The notes under the pieces: generated by a model | What the model was told of the DNA's origin: nothing | Databases searched by the model: none | Seen by the model: the letters and a program-made list of their open reading frames with translations, nothing else | Assembly: GCA_022702705.1 (NCBI GenBank) | Contig: CM040423.1 | Coordinates: forward strand, 112,084,738-112,148,737 | Reading direction: 5' to 3' | Source: Papilionanthe hookeriana x Papilionanthe teres | Lineage: Eukaryota > Streptophyta > Magnoliopsida > Asparagales > Orchidaceae | DNA: 64,000 nucleotides | Translations under genes and position numbers: made by a program | Shown here: positions 61,258 through 64,000 of the stretch, in pieces | Numbering within the stretch: the first letter of the stretch is position 1 | How the letters are laid out: every line of letters begins with the position of its first letter

Positions 61258-63160
61258 TTCCTCCCTAAATTCTTATCACAAACCTTAGGCTGAGGTAGAT
61301 TGGTTCAAGCCAACTCATCCAATGGCCCCTCACCACCTCACCATCTCCCCAATGGAAGAAAACCAAAGCCATATCCAAATTTTGACCTTAATGAAGGCTC
61401 ATTATGGATATCACTTAGGGAAGCTTATCCATGGTTATCTTCAGCTAAAAACTTATCTCCATCCATCATTATATTGCTTACCTTCTTCCCTAAGCAATTC
61501 CATGCTTATCCAAGCTCAGTTATAGGCTCATCCATGGATATAAATAGGCTAACCCGAGAGCTTCCCATGGAGTACAGTCCCAAATTACAAAAACCTTCAA
61601 CACTAAACATTCTTCCCATAACCTAAGCATTTTATCCCGCATGGTTTGGACCTCTGTAATCCATTACAGAAATCCATTTTCTCACCTGAAAACCAAGTCA
61701 AGTTTTTAATTCAACACAAAAATCTTTTAAACTTCAATCAAATCTCTTCATCACCATCACCGACATAAATGAAGAAGTTTCCAATCAAAATTGCACCTTA
61801 CCATGAGCTCTAACCCATAGTTAGGTGAAATGGTAAGGCCATTTTAGGTCGGATATAGCTCGGCCCAATTTCACGACAAATTGAACTCAGGGTAGGCTTC
61901 GTAAGGACATAGTGACTATTTCTATTAAACATGATCGAGGCATCACCTCATCAAGGCCAGCTATGGACATTTAACCCTAAATTTTGCTTGGGTTTAGAAC
62001 TTTATGAAGAAGATCATCACATTATACCTACATATCTGTATGGATTTGTTCATTTTGATGTGATGAAGCATTTAGAACAATCTCCACGAAGTTTCATGGA
62101 GATTTGAGAGAGATCTCATTCCCTAAACATGAATGGTTTACTGGCTATCACACTTTAAGGAAGACAGTCGGATGCCTTCTATTTCTATATATTAGAAATA
62201 GACGGCAGAGACATAGCCGAACCACAGTTTCATCCATATGAAACAGATGAAACCGTGGGCCACGTGGTCGCCCTTGTTTAAAGCACATTCAACAAAACTG
62301 TGCCTTGTGTTACTTCAAAGCATCTGAGCTTCGAGTCAGCACCGCATGGAAAATAGTTCAAGTAGGATTTAATTAAATCCAAAAAATACTATTAAATTTT
62401 AAAAAATTATATCCTGACAAGGAAAAACCATAAAAATACAATAAATATACTATCAAATTCAAAAAAATAAGGAGAATATTCTGAAAGTAAAATTTGAAAT
62501 TGATAAATTATATGTAACTTTAATTAATTAATTACTCTCTGAAGTAATTTTATTAATAAAAATTATTTAGAAACCCAAAAATTATGAAATTTCCAGGGAT
62601 TAATCTTTTCACCCTTGAAAACATTCCATGATTTTTTCAAGGCTAGAAAAAAATCCCTAGAACCAAATTTACCATTTTCATTGAACTTTGTAATTATTTT
62701 AAAAAATAATTATAAAAAATTAAAAAATTGGAAATTAAATTGGAAATTGGCTAGAAAATTTAGGGTGATGAATTTAAATCCTAAAATGAAAAATTCTACC
62801 TCTGAAAAAATTAAAAATGACATTTTTTCTTAACATATAAAAGCCTAAAATCTCTAAGGTTTTGATATTTACCTTGAATGACCGATAAGATAAATTTAAT
62901 TCTAGCCCTTAGGTTTAATTTCCAAAATTAGACCTAGGGTGAACCTAAACCCTAATCAACATTGGGTTTAGTTATACTCTAAACCCTTTGGTTCAAAACA
63001 TATGGACTCAATCAAAATTCCAATCCCTGAATCTAACCCACATAAACCCGCATTATACTTTGGTCCAATTTACTTGAACTTAAATCAAAATAAAATCTTT
63101 GGGTCTAACCCAATTCAAATTTAGACATTTAGGTTCAACCCAATTGAACCCAAACCAAGT
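61258..63160 (+). other. Non-coding DNA with LTR-like promoter features at the right edge
   Basis: No credible gene. On the plus strand tataaata (61539-61546) is followed by ccatggag (61565) and caaaaacctt, an arrangement like that after the TATA box of the Ogre-like LTR (14386 onward). A G-box-like ccacgtgg is at 62260-62267. AT-rich DNA (62350-62900) follows. This suggests part of a diverged long LTR, but no boundary or duplication is visible. Confidence 0.3.
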
Positions 63161-63164
63161 CAAA

Positions 63165-63780
63165 TTAAACCCTAAGTAGGTCTAACCTCTATTAGACCTA
63201 ATTAATCACCTTAAGGTTTAAACCTAACTAATCACCTTAAACCTTCATTACATTAGGTTTAAGTCAAATTAAACCCTAAAGGTCTAACCCCTATTAGACC
63301 TAATTAATCACCTTAAACCTTAATTAAATTAGGTTTAAGTCAAATTAAAACCAAATTAGGTCTAACCTTTATTAGACCTAATTAATCTCCTTAAACCTTA
63401 ATTACATTACGTTTAAGTCAAATTAAACCCTAGTTCCCTATTAGAATAAATTAATTACCTTAAACCTTAAATACATTAGGATTAAGTCAAATTAAACCCC
63501 AATTAGGTCTAACGCCTATAAGACCGATTAGTCACCTTAAACCCTAATTACATTAAGTTTAACTTAAATTAAACCCCAATTAGGTCTAACCCCTATTAGA
63601 CTGAATTAATCACTTTAAACCTTAATTACATTCAGTTTAAGTCAAATTAAACCCTAATTAATTAACCCCTATTAGATCTAATTAATCACCTTAAACCTTA
63701 ATTTGATTCGGTTTAAGTCACATTAAACCCTAATTAGGTTTAACCGCTATTAGACCTAATTAATAACCTTAAGCCTTAGA
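63165..63780. repeat. Degenerate tandem repeat of about 78 bp
   Basis: The phrase attagacctaattaatcacc recurs at 63191, 63293, 63371, 63440, 63518, 63595, 63671 and 63749, mostly 76-78 bp apart, each followed by ttaaacc and ttaggttta-like words. The remaining 63781-64000 continues with looser aaccttaggttcaaccc words. Confidence 0.8.
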
Positions 63781-64000
63781 TTCAACCAAAATTGAACCTA
63801 AATTAACCCAAACCATAGGTTCAACCCAAGTTCAAACTAAATCAATCTAAACCTTAGGTTTAACCCAAATTGAACCTAAGTCATCCCAAATTAAACCTGA
63901 GTCAATATAAATCTTTGGTTCAAAGCAAATTGAACCAAAGTTAACCTAAACTTTAGGTTCATTAAACTTTAGGTTCAATCCAAACTAAACTTAAACTCAA

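Noticed and set aside
61300..61626. 108-codon plus frame at the right edge
   Set aside because: No ATG at the stated start, no recognisable domain, and it overlaps a TATA-like element.

Overview
The window is intergenic, transposon-built plant nuclear DNA. I found no host gene, tRNA, rRNA or CRISPR array. Essentially all recognisable coding sequence belongs to Ty3/Gypsy LTR retrotransposons of two lineages: Athila-like (tRNA-Asp-type primer site, gag-pol, then a 'putative plant transposon protein' ORF) and Ogre/Tat-like (very long LTRs, tRNA-Arg-type primer site, extra ORF before gag, second RNase H). This indicates an angiosperm, probably a eudicot with a large genome; the species cannot be named from the sequence.

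Layout. (1) Element A, 1-11765, minus strand: an old Athila-like element whose 3' end lies outside the window. It carries a 1.5 kb tandem duplication of gag/protease and two successive transposon-protein ORFs (TP1, TP2) after integrase. (2) Element D, plus strand: a transposon-protein ORF cut into pieces at 11766-12013 and 19461-20125, possibly continuing after 48060. It is the scaffold into which the others inserted. (3) 12014-19460: a complete solo LTR of an Ogre-like family (7447 bp, target duplication ATAGG). (4) Element B, 20126-48054, minus strand: a full-length 27.9 kb Ogre/Tat-like element with two nearly identical 7.4 kb LTRs, perfect ACTAC target duplication, primer site, polypurine-tract region, ORF1, gag, protease, RT, RNase H, second RNase H and integrase. 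(5) 48060-49581: element D remainder or host flank, with a regular 79-bp minisatellite. (6) Element C, 49582-61257, minus strand: a second decayed Athila-like element with a truncated 3' LTR. (7) 61258-64000: non-coding, LTR-like promoter features, then a degenerate repeat of about 78 bp.

The most notable item is in element B. Between integrase and the tandem-repeat-rich 3' UTR lies an additional sense-oriented ORF (30088-31566) whose C-terminal half is an AlkB-type 2-oxoglutarate/Fe(II) dioxygenase, closest by eye to the plant ALKBH9/10 RNA m6A demethylase group. The element thus appears to have captured a host RNA-demethylase-like gene. Its reading frame is broken several times; some breaks may be consensus errors, because element B shows many one-base differences at CAG/CTG versus CGG/CCG sites. 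A second notable feature is an 18-nt perfect complementarity between the element B leader and its polypurine-tract region, which could circularise the genomic RNA.

Other points: the solo LTR and the left LTR of B form an inverted repeat with 7.4 kb arms and a 665-bp loop. Both Athila-like elements repeat the same architecture (two TP ORFs, each preceded by a GC-rich leader whose wording is private to that element and is also found in its LTR).
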